Positions 44,930 to 58,423 of a DNA stretch of 64,000 nt are shown here, one piece after another. A program made the position numbers and the translations under genes. The DNA lies in assembly GCA_028023455.1 (NCBI GenBank), contig JAQFVV010012405.1, forward strand, positions 1,507,677 to 1,571,676, read 5' to 3'. Numbering within the stretch: position 1 is the stretch's first letter; every line of letters starts with the position of its first letter. A model generated the notes under the pieces. That model was given only the letters and a program-made list of their open reading frames with translations, made no database searches and was not told the DNA's origin. This DNA comes from Epiperipatus broadwayi (taxonomy: Eukaryota; Onychophora; Udeonychophora; Euonychophora; Peripatidae).

Positions 44930-45490
44930 TCCAACTGAACTTGATTTTGATAAAGCTCTATCATTATTTACTTGATTTTGATAAAGCTCTATCATTTTTT
45001 ATGCTAAACCTTAACAATAATGCAAATATATCACTTCAATCTCCATACTCAAGGGGAAGAGAAGAAAGTGAGAGTTTTGCTGCTAAACTCAGGAAGCTTG
45101 CACTTAGCGATGAGTTCAGAGGTTTCTATGAAGCATTAAGAAATCATTACATTTTCAGAATGCATAATCATGGGTTAAGGATTAAATAGTTAATGAATCC
45201 AAATACTATCTTTGCATCCACAGTTTTACAAGCAATTCTAGCTGAATCTACAGCAATTATGACTGCTATATTAAATAAAAGTAATTTCAGCATTAAAGCT
45301 GGGGATCGGAAAACTGAATATTAAAACTTTTCTCATCAGAATAAGCTTAAGGGATCTGCTAATAATAATAACATTGTGACAGTTTTTACTGACGAAACAA
45401 ACTGGAACATGCACATAGGGTATGTGCATTCAGAAGTATGGTTTGCAATTTTTATAAATGAGTCACACATATAAATGCTGCTTTGGAATA
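44930..45490 (+). pseudogene. gypsy gag remnant 2 with double zinc knuckle
   Basis: ORF 44941-45189 contains RGREESESFAAKLRKLALSD, followed by a broken ALR segment. Gypsy gag proteins have E-S-(I/V)-F-A-LRKLA and then EALRDRFV. Further on, 45379-45485 reads as two knuckles in sequence (EHAHRVCAFRSMVCNFYK with the next H and C residues), with several Cys replaced. A 12-codon sequence at the ORF start is duplicated in tandem (TTGATTTTGATAAAGCTCTA at 44940 and 44971). Confidence 0.6.
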
Positions 45491-45554
45491 GTCCATTCTA
45501 AAGAACCACAAAGATGATATAAAATAAAATAAAATCAATATCTAAATAAATAAT

Positions 45555-45815
45555 TTGAAAAGCATTGATTTAGATTTCAAAAGAAGAATTACAATTAATG
45601 ATACATCAAAAACAATAGAACTGGATCTCAATTTTGCAATGACCATTGTATCAAAAAATACATTGGCTATCATTAATACAAAAAATAATCATTGCCTGCA
45701 TCCTAACAATAGAGTGATTACTGATTACAAACGCAATCAAATACCACTTTTGGGTCAAACAAGAGTTATAGTTAGTGTGTTTGCTAAGACAATGGTAAGC
45801 TTACTAATTTATTAG
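45555..45815 (+). pseudogene. gypsy protease remnant 2
   Basis: The 86-codon ORF reads IELDLNFAMTIVSK and then a loop, LHPNNRVITDYKRNQIPLLG and QTRVIVSV. It follows the gypsy protease layout ELDTGA-SVIS, TY-G-IP-LG--V-V. The catalytic DTG is LNF-like here, so the active site is lost. Confidence 0.55.
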
Positions 45816-46194
45816 ACTATGATTTGTTTAATCACTTGGTATTTATAGCAAAAATGAACCAGATTACAAATAGAAAAAATTAAAAGGGACTATCCAAAAG
45901 TGACTGATAACAAACTGAGTTTGAAACCTAGGTCAAACCTGTCAGTTATAAGGTCTAATCTAACTAATAAAAATATATAAATATACTGAGGAAGCCAGTG
46001 GCAGAAACTGGTCTGAGGTTAGGGATATTCTGCAAAGCTTGTTAAGAGTTTATTTGCAAGCTCTTTATGTAACATAATATATACTAATGTATAGATAGGC
46101 ATCATAGTCTTATTTTGTGACTAAGATTAAAGGATTTCAGAAAGTAATTGCTCAACTCTTAGATATCACAGCAATACCACAGGCACATAGACCA

Positions 46195-46405
46195 TCTAAG
46201 GGTGAGCTATGGTTCACCAGCCAGCAGTGATGAATTTGCAAAATTCAAAGATTCCAAATCTGCTGGCAAATATGTCAGTTCTTCTGATGAAAAAACTAGG
46301 CTTGCTGTTGAAGCCATCACACCTATGGTTAAAGACACCACAATTACTGATGGAATTACTGAACTTTATGATAAAGGAACGAGATTTAAAAAATCCAGGA
46401 AGTGA
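46195..46405 (+). pseudogene. Possible gypsy integrase C-terminal remnant
   Basis: The frame has SPASSDEFAKFKDSKSAGK and DTTITDGITELYDKGTRFK. The second part fits the integrase segment HTTTG-(I/V)-TPAELL-GR-LRT in spacing, and the first fits HPASNGEAERFV-TFK. The match is loose and rests on position after gag and protease. Confidence 0.35.
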
Positions 46406-46499
46406 TAAAGATACCAACCCATATATCTCAGTGACTACATTTTTCAGGATTAATTTTACCCAAGGGATTATTATGGCATTGTTGTTAAATGAATGAAGG

Positions 46500-47452
46500 T
46501 AAAAATAATGATATTTGTATATTTAGTTGTAATAATAAAGTATAATGTAGATACTGTTTGAAAGGTCTTGCTTTTGTCAGTGCTTGAATCTTACTAGTAT
46601 TCAATACAACTTCATATTGATCAACTTCTTGTTTTTTTTAATGTTATAATAATAAAACCTTTCAATAATAAAATATAATAAACAACATATGAACATTTGC
46701 CCAGAGTGCTTGCCATGAATTAAACTTCAAAGTGGATATTCATAATCGTTTTTGATATAGTATTACTTTCAACCATCTCAATATTCCATATTTTCGTTAG
46801 TCATAAAAAAACAACTGGGGAACCAAAGCTTCTTGAAACAAGAATCAAATATAATAAATTAGAATAACATGAAAATGCTATATATGAATATACATATAAA
46901 TGTTGCAAAGAATTAATTCATAAAAGTCAATGATTGAAAATATGCTGGAAGAAATATTTATTTTCTTTGAACAGTGCTTCCAATCCAAGATTTCACTTAG
47001 TCCAAACAAAAGTATGAATAAAGAAAACAAAATACTATACGCCATTTCAAATATTAAAAAAAACATATGGAAATATTACATCAGTACTGTGCTGTGTGAA
47101 CAACAGATTCAATAAGCCAACATTTTATGATATGAAACTAAGGAAAAACAATATTATTTTAATGGCATTAGCTTTAGAATTGAAAAAAGTTATATAAAAG
47201 TTAAGAATAATAGATGACCCAATGAGATGTTTTTCATAGATGCCAAATGTAAAAGATATATTAACTGTACACATTCACTTGTAATTAACAGTAATATTGT
47301 ACTATTTTTAATTTGAGTGCATCTGCCATTGATTACAAAATAAATTTCTTATTTAAATGACATGATCCAGCTGTAATGTTGATGTGATGTTAATTATACA
47401 AGTATGAAGCTCAATCATATATTTATATATACATATACATGAAAGCAGTCAG
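46500..47452. other. No supported gene
   Basis: AT-rich. Overlapping opposite ORFs at 46878-47115 have no signature. Confidence 0.45.
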
Positions 47453-47465
47453 TATCTAAACAATA

Positions 47466-47650
47466 AATATCACATGATCACCATCTCTATACTAGCACAT
47501 AATTTGTTGTAAACAAAGGCAAAACTCCCCATACAGTAGTGCCACCTGTGCCAAACAGAGTAATCAATGGATGCCACAAGCCTTCTGGCATCCATTGATT
47601 ACTCTGTTTGGCACAGGTGGCACTACTGTATGGGGAGTTTTGCCTTTGTT
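47466..47650. mobile_element. Family B element, palindromic copy B4
   Basis: Flanked by a perfect 13-bp direct repeat, TATCTAAACAATA (47453-47465, 47651-47663). It begins AATATCACATGATCACC and continues to the AGCACATAA block. After this the 3' end of family B is present twice as near-perfect inverted arms of about 62 bp (GGCAAAACTCCCCATACAGT and its inverse), separated by a few bases. The hammerhead region has been lost. The high arm identity suggests a recent insertion or gene conversion. Confidence 0.8.
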
Positions 47651-47663
47651 TATCTAAACAATA

Positions 47664-50099
47664 CTGATATCACTAGCAATCAACAATTTCAATCTTTTGT
47701 AAGGTAATCTTTTGCAATAATGGTGGATATTCAACTTTTATTTATGGTCTGATATGATTATAGAGAGATTAAAAATTGCAAATTGATTAAAGAAAGTAAC
47801 AGTCTAACAAATAGTCAATTAAACTTTCAAACTGCACTAAAACTATGTACTGTTTAGATAGTAAAGCTAATAATGTTCAAGGCTAGATAGGTTTATAAAT
47901 GTAAATACATAGAAGCAGTCCATATCTAAATACCAATCTCAAGAACAATCAATAATCTTGATTTGTTATCAAGATAATTATTTTCCAATATATATATATA
48001 TATAATTCAACAAAAATAAATGTAAGAGTAATTAACTATTATATGCAGTCTTTTAATCCTCAGAAATACTTTTGGTTAATTACTTAATCTTCTTCAATAG
48101 TTAATTACAAGTATATTTATTAATTTGTTACTGTTACAATATTTTTTAATTAATAAAGATTTTCTTTGTATTACATACATATATTGATATGGTTATGTAT
48201 CTCATGGCATACAACAACATAATAGTGTATGTGTACATATATAAATATAAAGTTAAAAGGAAAAATAAAAATAAACACAATTTTTTTTGTAGATACATTC
48301 TGCATTAAACTGAAATAGCAGTTAAGGATTAAATAATTTTGAATTTAAAGAAGTTTATTATCAATTACACATTTAAAAAGGTCTAGTTAATATTTTATTA
48401 ATTCTAATTTTGAAATTAAAACAAGCATGTTTTTATGTTACAATAGATATACTGGTAATTATAAAAATTTACTATCTATTTTGATTAGATTAAGAAATTT
48501 TTTAATTAAAGCTTGCATAATATATTTTGATAAAAATTCTACAAAATTGTTTTTGAAAGGATTAGAGTAATGAAAAGAATAAGTAACTTTTTTCAATCAA
48601 GATAAAAAAACTTACTTTTAATTACTGTGTTTTTTAAAATTCCACCCTAAGTAAAAAGTTTTTAAAAAAAGATTAGATGACAAATTATGACAAGATTACT
48701 ATTACTATGAATTTATAACTGAAGGAAAGAGAGAGTATCCAGCTGCTGCTTGTAGTGCAATGTTATAGGCTGAAATCATAGCTTTTAAAAAAATCATGAC
48801 TAAAAATAATATGAATTAGTACATCAGAAGAACCCAAAAAAATAAAGCAGGTAGAAAGTTAAAAAATATTCAGCAGATCAGAAATTATCTTCAGCAGGAA
48901 CATCTCTTGAAAATTTCAGACAAAGAAATACAAATAGTAGATAGACTGAAATTATATGATGAAAACTCTTATACACAGCTGCAGGAAGAAAATGAGGATT
49001 AAGGTAATAAAAAAACCTTTATGCATTAATCTGGTAAAAAAAGTGCACTTGTCCATCATTATTGAGAAGCTTTTTCTTACACCTTTTACATTTTTTTAAA
49101 AAAAATATTACATTTAATTGCTAAATAATGGTAATTAAAAAATCAAAAAGGATCATCTATAAAAATAATTTATCATTTTGATTTATTGTTTAATTACTCT
49201 AGTAAAATTTATTTGTATTGGTATAAAACTAATTATAAATTGTAATATTATACTGTTATTAATAATAATACAAAAAGTAGTTATATATAAATAAAATTAA
49301 CCAAACAATATTTATATTTACTTATATTTCTAGCAGAGTTTAAGTATACAATGAGAAAATAAAAGATCTATTTATAAAATTTAAAAAAATTACAATCTAA
49401 AAACATTGTGGGTAAAAAAAAATATAGTTTTACCTGTATTAAGAGTAAAATCATAAACTCATGTTTAAAATTGAAAAACCAAGCATTAACTTTTTTGCCA
49501 AAAAAATAAATAAAACTCTGGAACTTAATCATTTACTAAGAGCATAATAATTGTAATTACTTTTAAATTTTAAATGAAAATGTGTGCTTATTTTTTTGAT
49601 TAATATTCAAGTTGTTTATCTACCTGAATTTTATTACACATTTTCATATATAGAAGTTTTTACAGATTCATCATACCTGATTAAAAAAATATGAAATAAA
49701 AAAATTGAAAATTTGTAAATTAAAATTCATAAATTTTATGCATATATCCATCTGTATAAATATCCTGGCTGCAAAAGATTTTATTAACTGAAAGGAGACC
49801 TTTATTCTCTTAGCTTAAAGAACTAGAGGGCAAATTCTAATTCCACTCCATACTTCTTTCTTACTTTATTACTATATTTTATTCATATGTATCAAATATG
49901 CCCACCAAACCATTACTGTAATTTATTCTTTTTACCTCTGAGTTTAAGATCAAAAACACCATTCTTTTTCTCATCTGATAACAAATAATGTTTTTAAATG
50001 ATAAAGATTTTCCCAATTATACAATTATGACAACAAAAATAAACCCTTAATCTTAGAGTGTAAAGTCACAACAACATTGTAACAGTGCTAAGAATATCT
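47664..50099. other. No supported gene
   Basis: AT-rich. The segment 48700-49010 has GA-rich, coding-like fragments that may be the far 5' part of the LINE below, but I could not fix a frame. Confidence 0.35.
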
Positions 50100-52420
50100 G
50101 AGGGACATCATTTATAGACTTTTTATTTAGTACTTACAACTCAGATCACTTTCAATGAAGGAAGATTCAAGAATTAGAAGAAAACTCTTATATTAAATGG
50201 GATATTATTGACTTTAAGTTAAAGAAAAGGAAGAACAATTGATTTAAAAAGGACATATCTCTATTATAAAGCAAAATATTAAATACAAGTGGAGTAGGAT
50301 TATTATAAATAAAAAGTGGAAGAACAATATTGTGAGATTATGGTTATCAGACAATGCAAGATTATTATACAACTTAATACAGATATCAAATGCAGATAAT
50401 TATTTATCCCCAACAATTCTCAATATGAAGTAGTAGAAGATTTTTAATATAAAAACTTTTGATCAGATAAACAAATTTTAAAATTTTATGGGAGATTTTA
50501 ATGCTAGAATTGTAAAAAATAAAATAAAGTTTTAGTAATTTTATGTAATAAAATGAGAGAGGATATAATTGTGGAGTTCAAAAAGAAAAACTTTATATTA
50601 TGAATTTTTTTTAAAAAATTTAAAAAATGACATGAATCAAATGAATAACAGAATTGGATTATATTTTACTAACAGGAAATACATATTTCAAATTTAATTT
50701 TTAATAAATTTAACACAGGAATGATTATCGATAATAAGGGTAAGATAATTTAATGTAAAACTAGAGAGACAAAAATTATTAAAAAAACTATATTTACATT
50801 GATATTCCTAATCTTCAAAAATTCTAAAATTTAAATTAGAACTTAAAATCTAATATTAGTAGATTTTAAATATTTAAAAATTAATATAAAATAAAGATAA
50901 CTTTTAAAAACAAAAAATATAAAAAAACAATTATAATAAAATTTTACTAACTAGAGAACTTATAAAAAAGAAGGAATATAAATATCAAAATATCATTAAA
51001 AGAATTGAATATCTAATTTTAAAAAAAAAGTTAAAATGATATAAAAATATAATTGAACTAAAAAAAGAAAAAAATAAAATCTTAAGAATTAAAACAAATT
51101 TTATTAGAAATTTATATCAATAAGAAAAAATAATATACTAAAAGAGAGAATTATAAATTGTAGAAGATTTTTATAAGAATTATAATAATAAAGAAAATAC
51201 TCCTATATCTATAATTTTCAATCCAAATTTTAAAAAAAGTGAGAACAATTAATATAAAAAGGAAAGGCTCCAGAAATGATGGAATTATAATTGATATATA
51301 AAAAACAGTGAAGAAATAGAAACAATTTTAAAAATATATACAAATCTAAAGATAAAGATACAAGATTAAGAAATAATAATATTAATATTTAAAAAAATAA
51401 AGAAGATATTAAAATTACAACTACACCTTTACATTTTATATAAAATTTTTCAAGATAATACAACCCTACAGAAACCTTATTTTCACCAACAAAAAAATTT
51501 AAAATTAAAGTAGAATATCAATATTGAGAAAGTATAAAAGGACAAATGAATATAGTATATTTTATTTAGATTAAAAAATTGATCTATAAAATTTCTTCAG
51601 ATAAAATGGACAAATATAGACAGGATATATATTTTAAAGAATATTTATAAAAAAAACAACAATAGATACATAAGATACTAAAAACATTGAAAAGGGTAAA
51701 CAAGGAATACCAAAATTTTAAACCAAAATATTTGATAAAATAAACTAAAGAGAAAATAAATGGAGATATTTAAGATTTAGATTTCAAGAATTTTAAAATA
51801 ACCACAAAACAGGAGTACAGATAAAAAAATAGACTAAAGATAAATAAAAAACTAAATAATTTACGATCAAATATAAAATAAAGATGATAGATGAATTAGA
51901 AGAAGTAAGAGTACAAATACCTTCAGATATAATACAGATGAAACATAATAGAGGAAATTAACATAAATAAACTTAATTGATATAAAAAAATACCTATTTA
52001 AAAAAAGTTTTTAAAAATTTTATTCTTTAGACTGAACTTGACACTAATAGAAGATCAATACAGAGACTTCAGACCACTCAAAGAAGTATGGAGAGATGTA
52101 TGTTGGGGAGTAACAAGAAGAGACGAAAACAATGTATGGGTAAGAGAACAAACAGGTGTTACTGACCTCATTGAAAAAATTAAAAGATTGAAGTGGAGTT
52201 GGGCTGGACATATTGCTAGAAGAGATGATAATAGATGGACAATTGAAATTTTAAACTGGATTCCAAGAGATTGTAAAAGACCCAGAAGGAGACCACAGAA
52301 GATGGATGGAGAAATAAGAAAAGGAGGGGGATGTGGAGAAGAGAAGCAAAGAGGAGAAGAGGATAAACTGGGGATCATCCGCAGTGGATTGATAATGATG
52401 ATGATGATGATAAATATCCT
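50100..52420 (+). mobile_element. Decayed non-LTR retrotransposon (LINE with apurinic-type endonuclease)
   Basis: Three landmarks occur in order. An endonuclease remnant lies around 50340-50530, ending MGDFNARI (the GDFN motif). An RT-region remnant lies around 51240-51620 with broken segments such as KAPEMMEL and SSDKMDKYRQD. A well-preserved C-terminal segment lies at 52038-52330. A GAT/ATG microsatellite tail follows at 52390-52412. The GDFNA motif plus the AGHIAR-type C-terminus suggest an RTE-like or related clade. The 5' two thirds are eroded to extreme AT content. Confidence 0.7.
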
Positions 52421-52475
52421 AAGAAAGATGATGTTTAGCTTTCAGCTAAACATAGAACATGATGGTCTTAACTAG
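52038..52475 (+). pseudogene. LINE reverse transcriptase protein, C-terminal segment
   Basis: The 145-codon ORF includes WGVTRRDENNVWVREQTGV, then IKRLKWSWAGHIARRDD and NRWTIEILNWIPRDCKRPRR with RPQKMDGEIRK. This is the conserved tail of many animal endonuclease-reverse transcriptases (R-KW-WAGH-AR--D-RWT--LEW-PR). It lacks the RT palm and is preceded by stops, so it is a remnant. It is the best-kept coding piece in 50-52.4 kb. The last 30 codons read through the ATG repeat tail and are not part of the protein. Confidence 0.8.
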
Positions 52476-52479
52476 AAAA

Positions 52480-54778
52480 CATTTTTATAACTAATCTCAT
52501 GGTGTGCTGACAGTTTGGTAAAATGGCTGCTGTTTTTTGCAACAGCTTGGATAAGACACCTGCTTCTTTTTTATAGAAGCTGTGCCAGGAACTTCTTTTT
52601 TCCTACTGCCTTCTTTAACAGCTGAATCAAAACTGACCGCTTCTTACAAGACACATAGGTTTTTTGATTTACTAACACTTAATTTTGGAACAATTCTGTT
52701 TTTATCCAATCACAATTCTGTCTCCAACATGACAAAACTTAATAATCACCAATTAAGTCAATTTTTATAAAGGCAACTGTTCACCTATTTGTCTACCCTC
52801 AACATTGTCATTGAAAAAGTGAAAAACATGAATTAAAATTGTAAAATTTTTGACATTTCTTTTTGATTAAAATTTTTTCTTGCTAATAAACAAGATAATC
52901 AGATTAATTATACTAATTTGATAATCACTGCTTGTTGTATTGAAAAAATAAAAGAAAAAAACTACAACTCTGATTAATTAAAATAAAATTCAACAAATGT
53001 TAAAATCATTTTTTTTTCAAATATTCTTAAACACAAAACTTTATCTCTCTTAATATATTAAAATTGCTAAATACTTTATTGAAGAGAAAAAAAATTTCGT
53101 AGAAAAAAAAATTAAAATCGACTAATAATTAGATAAAATTATTGAAGAGATAGAACAAAAGAAATTATTCATCTGATTTTATAGTTTTTTCTCTCTTTTA
53201 CCAACATTTACAAATGATATGATATTGCATGTTAAAATATTCACTTTATGTTTAAAACAAATGTTTGAAAATTATTTTTAAAAAAATGTCTAGAATTTTT
53301 ATATCATTTGGAAAGAAAAAACATTTAATTAAATGAGCTACCCATTATTAAACTACATATGAGAAGACAAATACTACATCCCTCTGAATTAATTAATGTA
53401 GCATGATGCCAACTATTCTTGCTAATACAATACTAGTCATATGGCTACAATATATATATATATAGTATACAGTCATGTTCGTATATGTATACAATGAAGC
53501 CACAAAAGTATGTTCTATCAATGAAAACAAGCTCAATTATATGGTATCCCAAAAAGCTGTAAACAAATAAAAATGTAAATTCCAAGTAAAAAACATTAAA
53601 ATTCACACACTTAATACATTTTACAATATTTGAATAACCATTTTTCATCTCTGAGCACTAATATCACATTTAACAAAAAATTAAAATTTATTGATAAATT
53701 TTAAACTATGCCAGTAGCTGCTTTTCCATCTTGGAGTATCATACTTGATCATATTTATTAATGAAATTTTTTCAGTTTATGTTGAAAATTCATATATTTT
53801 ATATTTCATTTTATTTTTTAAATTGAATGTGCAATATTTCATGTAATAAAATATTTTCTAAGTATAACGCTAAATGTTTTATAAAATTTTTGTACATGCT
53901 TAAAGTTAATACTGATTAAAAACATCATAACAATTAGACACATCTTAATTTTTTAATAATGAGACTAATCTATTATATTTCTATAAGGAAAAAAATTATT
54001 GAAAAAAAAAATTAGTCCGACTGTATTTAATTGCAATGAAAGTTGGGCATTTCATTATTTACTTTATTTAAAAAGTAAAAATATGGTATAGTAAACTTTT
54101 TTCTTATTGTTGTTTTTTCAGTGAATAAAAAATATACATAAATGTGTCCCCTTTATTTATTATTAATAACTATATTAACATTATTTAAAGTAATATTTAT
54201 TAAGGCTATAACCTTAAGACTATGCACTTAAAAAATGACAGTAGGGGTCTCTGCAAATGTTTAACACAATTTGGACACTATAATTTTAATTTGAACATTT
54301 AGATTATACATATAAAAAGTATCAGTATTATATATATATAACATTGTGAGAAGAGGCCAACTCTGGCTAAGATAATATCACAACCTTCTTAAATTTTAAA
54401 TGTATTTAATTAATGGGGAAATAATATTTAATTTTATCATATGTGTTTTTATAATAATAGTAATGGGTATTTATTTAGTTTAAATATTTTATGTACCAAA
54501 TGATAATATGAAAACTTTAGATAATTTTCTTTAAATAATAATGTAACTATTTGAAATCTATTATAATTTTTAGATGTTTGTAAAAAAGAAAGAAAAATAT
54601 AAAATCAGATAATTTATTATGTTCTCTCTCTTCAACAATTTTAACTATTTACCAGTTATAAATTTAGTTTTAAAAAAGAAGTGAAAAAAATCTCTTCTGT
54701 AACTTATTTAATAATTTTTAATTGTAACATCTAAGAGAGGTACATTAAGTAAAATTTTATATTTAATAGCATTATTTA
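52480..54778. other. No supported gene
   Basis: A GC-richer block at 52490-52790 (CTGTTTTTTGCAACAGC hairpin and the ORF 52582-52770) is unassigned. The rest is AT-rich. Confidence 0.4.
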
Positions 54779-54779
54779 A

Positions 54780-54851
<72 letters not shown>
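54779..54851. repeat. AAT trinucleotide microsatellite, about 24 units
   Basis: Uninterrupted (AAT)n tract. Confidence 0.97.
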
Positions 54852-57185
54852 TTAAAATTCTTGTTAAATTTTATTTTAATTAGTTAGAATTGTTTTTCTC
54901 TTTATCTCTCTCTCTAAATCCAAGATAATTAAAAGTGTAACTTATTTTGGTATACATGAAAAACAAATACATGAGAAGTTTTTTTAATTTACAATAAAAA
55001 AGGAGAGCAACAGCTGAACAATTGTTTTTGTAAAACCAGACCCAATTGCTTAGAAATAAATTTAGTCATGTAGGAGACAGAATTGTGATTTATGGGAGAC
55101 AGTATTGTTTCAAAAATAGATATATGAGTAAATCAGAAAATCCCAAAGTCTTGTAAAAAGAAATTCTTAATCAAGCTGTTAAGAAAAATAGTAGAAGAGT
55201 CTTAATCAATCTATTGAGGAAAGCAGGATGTTTTCTGAAATGAAGACATCCATGTGCTAAGTCTAGCTAAAAGTTAAACATCATCTACTTCCATATAACC
55301 TGCTTCAAATGGAAAAGTGTAAATGAAAAGACAATATCCCTGAAGTAATCTGCAACATACCTTGTCTCCAACCAAGAGCATGAGTGTGTCTAACTTTATG
55401 TGTTTATCCTAATCTGCAAGATTATTAGAAAAAAATGGATAAATTCTTTTTATCTGTTAACCTGAAAGTATTGTATGGTAGAATGGATAAATTAACTGAG
55501 TACATTAATTTGGAATTGAGAAGTCTTCAAGAAAAAACTCCACATACAAAAACTGGAAATTACAAGTATCAAAGAAGAACTCAAAAATACAATTAAACCA
55601 TGGTTAAAAGTATTTTCTTTAATGTGCACATATTTAAATTCATAAAGGAGTTTTTAAATTAAGTAACAATTGATAATAATTAATTTTATTAATACTTTTT
55701 TTTAAATTGAAACATGTTATATATCCTCCTAAATAATACAAATAGTTAAACTAATTTAACTCCTTATATCTGGCTAAAAAGTTATTTTTTAATTTTACTG
55801 ATTGAAAATAAAACAACTCAGTGATAGAATGAGTTAATTAAATTAATGAATGAAAATCAAATGGTTAATCATTTTTGTAATATGGTACTATACTTTTGTT
55901 AAAAATGTATAAGTTTGAATTATATTATCATATCATGTTTTCAATTTTCTAGATTACTAATTAGTTAATTTATTAAATAATTATTTTAAAATGTTTTAGT
56001 GTTAAATCTTTATTTCTCCAGCTATCTGTTTTATGAATTGGCAGGATGTATGTATCATTTGATTTCATTACAGCTTAGTGTTTTAGGGATTTTGTAATTA
56101 TCCCAGTAAAATTAGTTAAAATAGAGTAAGCTATTATATTAATCTATTTCTAGTTCACGGTTACATTTTCTAATGTCTTATGGGTCTATGCTTGCTTTAG
56201 ATAGCATAATGGTCAGTTATGTGGATATAGAAGTTTATGTGATTGTCCTTAAGCAATATTGTTGAAGTACAAGGCCAATCCTCATAGTAAAATTTTATGT
56301 CATTATTATGAAATTTATATAGCCCTTTATCATTCACTATTATTTTGTACTATTTAATTATTTGGTCTGGTCCTTGACTTGAAGACAGAAAGATAATTGG
56401 CCCCTGAACTAGGAAAGGTTGCCACTATAATATTCCTGAAACAATACTCTTCATTCTGTGCATACTGTAAAAATTCTTCATAATTCAAACCCTTTTAATA
56501 TCAAATGATTAATAATTTTGAAGCTAAATAAAAGTGGATTCACTTTCATCCTGTTAGCAGAATTAACATGAGAGGGCTTTATTTGCAAGTTTATTAAAAT
56601 GATGCTAAAAAGCCTGATTTGTAAAGGATTTTTATAGTACATGCATATATAGGATATTACTTCAGAAGTATTATCATATATATGTACATGTGAAAGAAAA
56701 TGTATTTTGCAATGTCTTAGAAATATAAAAATATTGAGGTTTGAAAACATATAAAAATAAAAAACAATAATATATCCTATATCAAAAATCTATATAATAT
56801 TTAAATAATGATAACACTTCATTCATAATTATTTATGTAGTTGTTCATCTTATCAATATACAACTGATGTCATTTCTAATAAATTTCAGCATCAATTAAT
56901 GTCATTTGTTTCAAATATCTGTCGGTCAAATTAGTCCATTGATTAATAGTATAAATAGATGATAGCGGTGTCTTATTTTATTTCAGTACTACCTATTTGT
57001 AGTTTAAAATAATTAATATATATTAGATGGCATTGCCCCATTCCAACCTCTAGATTACTTTTTGATAATTAATCTTCATCATTAAGAAATAGTTAAATTT
57101 TATGCACACATTCACTAATCTCCTTTACTTCTTTTATGCTAATAATAACAATAAATTATTAAATTCTTTAGCTTATGCATGTGAA
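54852..57185. other. No supported gene
   Basis: AT-rich. The minus-strand ORF 56478-56750 has no recognisable motif. Confidence 0.45.
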
Positions 57186-57189
57186 AAAC

Positions 57190-57420
57190 AAAAACTGTTT
57201 TCTATTCTAGTGCCATCTATAGAAAGATTGATTAGTCAATGATTATTAGATGGTAATACATGTAAATTCCAATCCAGAAACTGCTTTCTAGCTTTTATCT
57301 TTATTAATGAGACTTGAGATTCAGAGCTGAAAACAATTAAGTTATCCAACTAGCAATCATCTTTAACCCCATTTTACTATTTAAGCTAAAAGCCTGAAAT
57401 TTGAAACATCTTAAGGTTTA
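57190..57420. repeat. Dispersed repeat related to 14.1 kb
   Basis: TTCTAGCTTTTATCTTTATT, then CAGAGCTGAAAAC and AGCAATCATCTTTAACCCC correspond to 14118-14215. On the minus strand it has an ATTAATAAAG-AAAAGCTAGAAAG arrangement, a much-eroded version of the hammerhead-like core. Confidence 0.45.
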
Positions 57421-57596
57421 TGAACCAGGCCAACTCTGCTTAAACAGTTATGTAGATTTGGCTTCAAATAAGCAGCTGTATATTTTAATAATCTCAGTTC
57501 TTTATTAACTGCATAGGTTTTCCCCCTAGGTTAGGAATATTTATAATAACAAAAAATCACTTAATTTCTTAGCTTACGCAATATATGATAAATCAA

Positions 57597-57790
57597 AGTG
57601 ATTCCCTATTTTAGTGCCAGCTATAGGAAATTAAGATAATGAGTAATTAACTAACGGAGTGCTTTTAAATCTTCATCCTCAGACCAATTTCTGGTTTTTA
57701 ATCTTCTAGCCTTGAAATTCAAACACTGATTACTCAAGCTTACTATAGATGGCACTAGAGTAATAGTTGATCGTTTTATCATTTTTTATG
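57597..57790. repeat. Fold-back element with ends TAGTGCCA
   Basis: CTATTTTAGTGCCAGCTATAG (left) and CTATAGATGGCACTAGAGTAAT (right) are inverse ends. Internal blocks (CATCCTCAGACCAATTTCTGG) match, on the minus strand, the GAAA-TTGGTCTGAGG half of the hammerhead-like motif at 45.99 kb. Confidence 0.5.
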
Positions 57791-58423
57791 TTACTGTTTA
57801 CAGTAAAATTTACCAATGATAAAATTTTGTATTCACTTTATTTAAGATTAATAATATGGACCATTATGTTTGCCCAGGATTAAAAAGTTAGGACCTAAAA
57901 TTGTGTGATAACCACCAGGAATTAGGGGAATATTTTTCAACAATATGGTGACCTATTCTCTTGGTTGCTTCATGAAATTTTAGATCTGAAACTACTTTCT
58001 AAAACAATTACCCATTATCTAGTGGAGCAAAATAAGCTAATGGATTCATACAGAAAAAGTTTGCATTAAGTGGAAATTCATCATAAATAATACTTTAGTT
58101 TTTAAATTATTAATATTGTTGCTGTGAAAAATGTTTCTGGATACTAATGTTTGTTTTCTTTGTCTTTTTAACATAATGATATTATAATTTATCTTTCTCT
58201 ATCGCTATGTGTCAATAATTAAGTCTTCATAGAGTATTATTTTTTGAAATTACATGTGCAATAAGAAATATAGATGATTGCATGAAAGATGAATGAAAAT
58301 TATCGTCTTAATTCACACTAATTACTAATATTTGTAATTGAATTTAACATCATTGTTATTTTTCTTATTCTTTCTCCACTTTCTAATCAATTAAATTAAT
58401 GTCTTGTGTGGTGTGATGCAGTG

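Larger units (their letters stand above)
44740..46440 (+). mobile_element. Ty3/gypsy relic 2 (gag-protease-integrase pieces)
   Basis: Plus-strand remnants in pol order: gag near 44930-45500, protease near 45555-45790, and an integrase C-terminal piece near 46200-46400. Reverse transcriptase and RNase H are absent. No LTR pair was found, so the ends are approximate. Confidence 0.6.

Noticed and set aside
52055-52378. 107-codon minus-strand ORF
   Set aside because: Antisense shadow of the LINE C-terminal segment.
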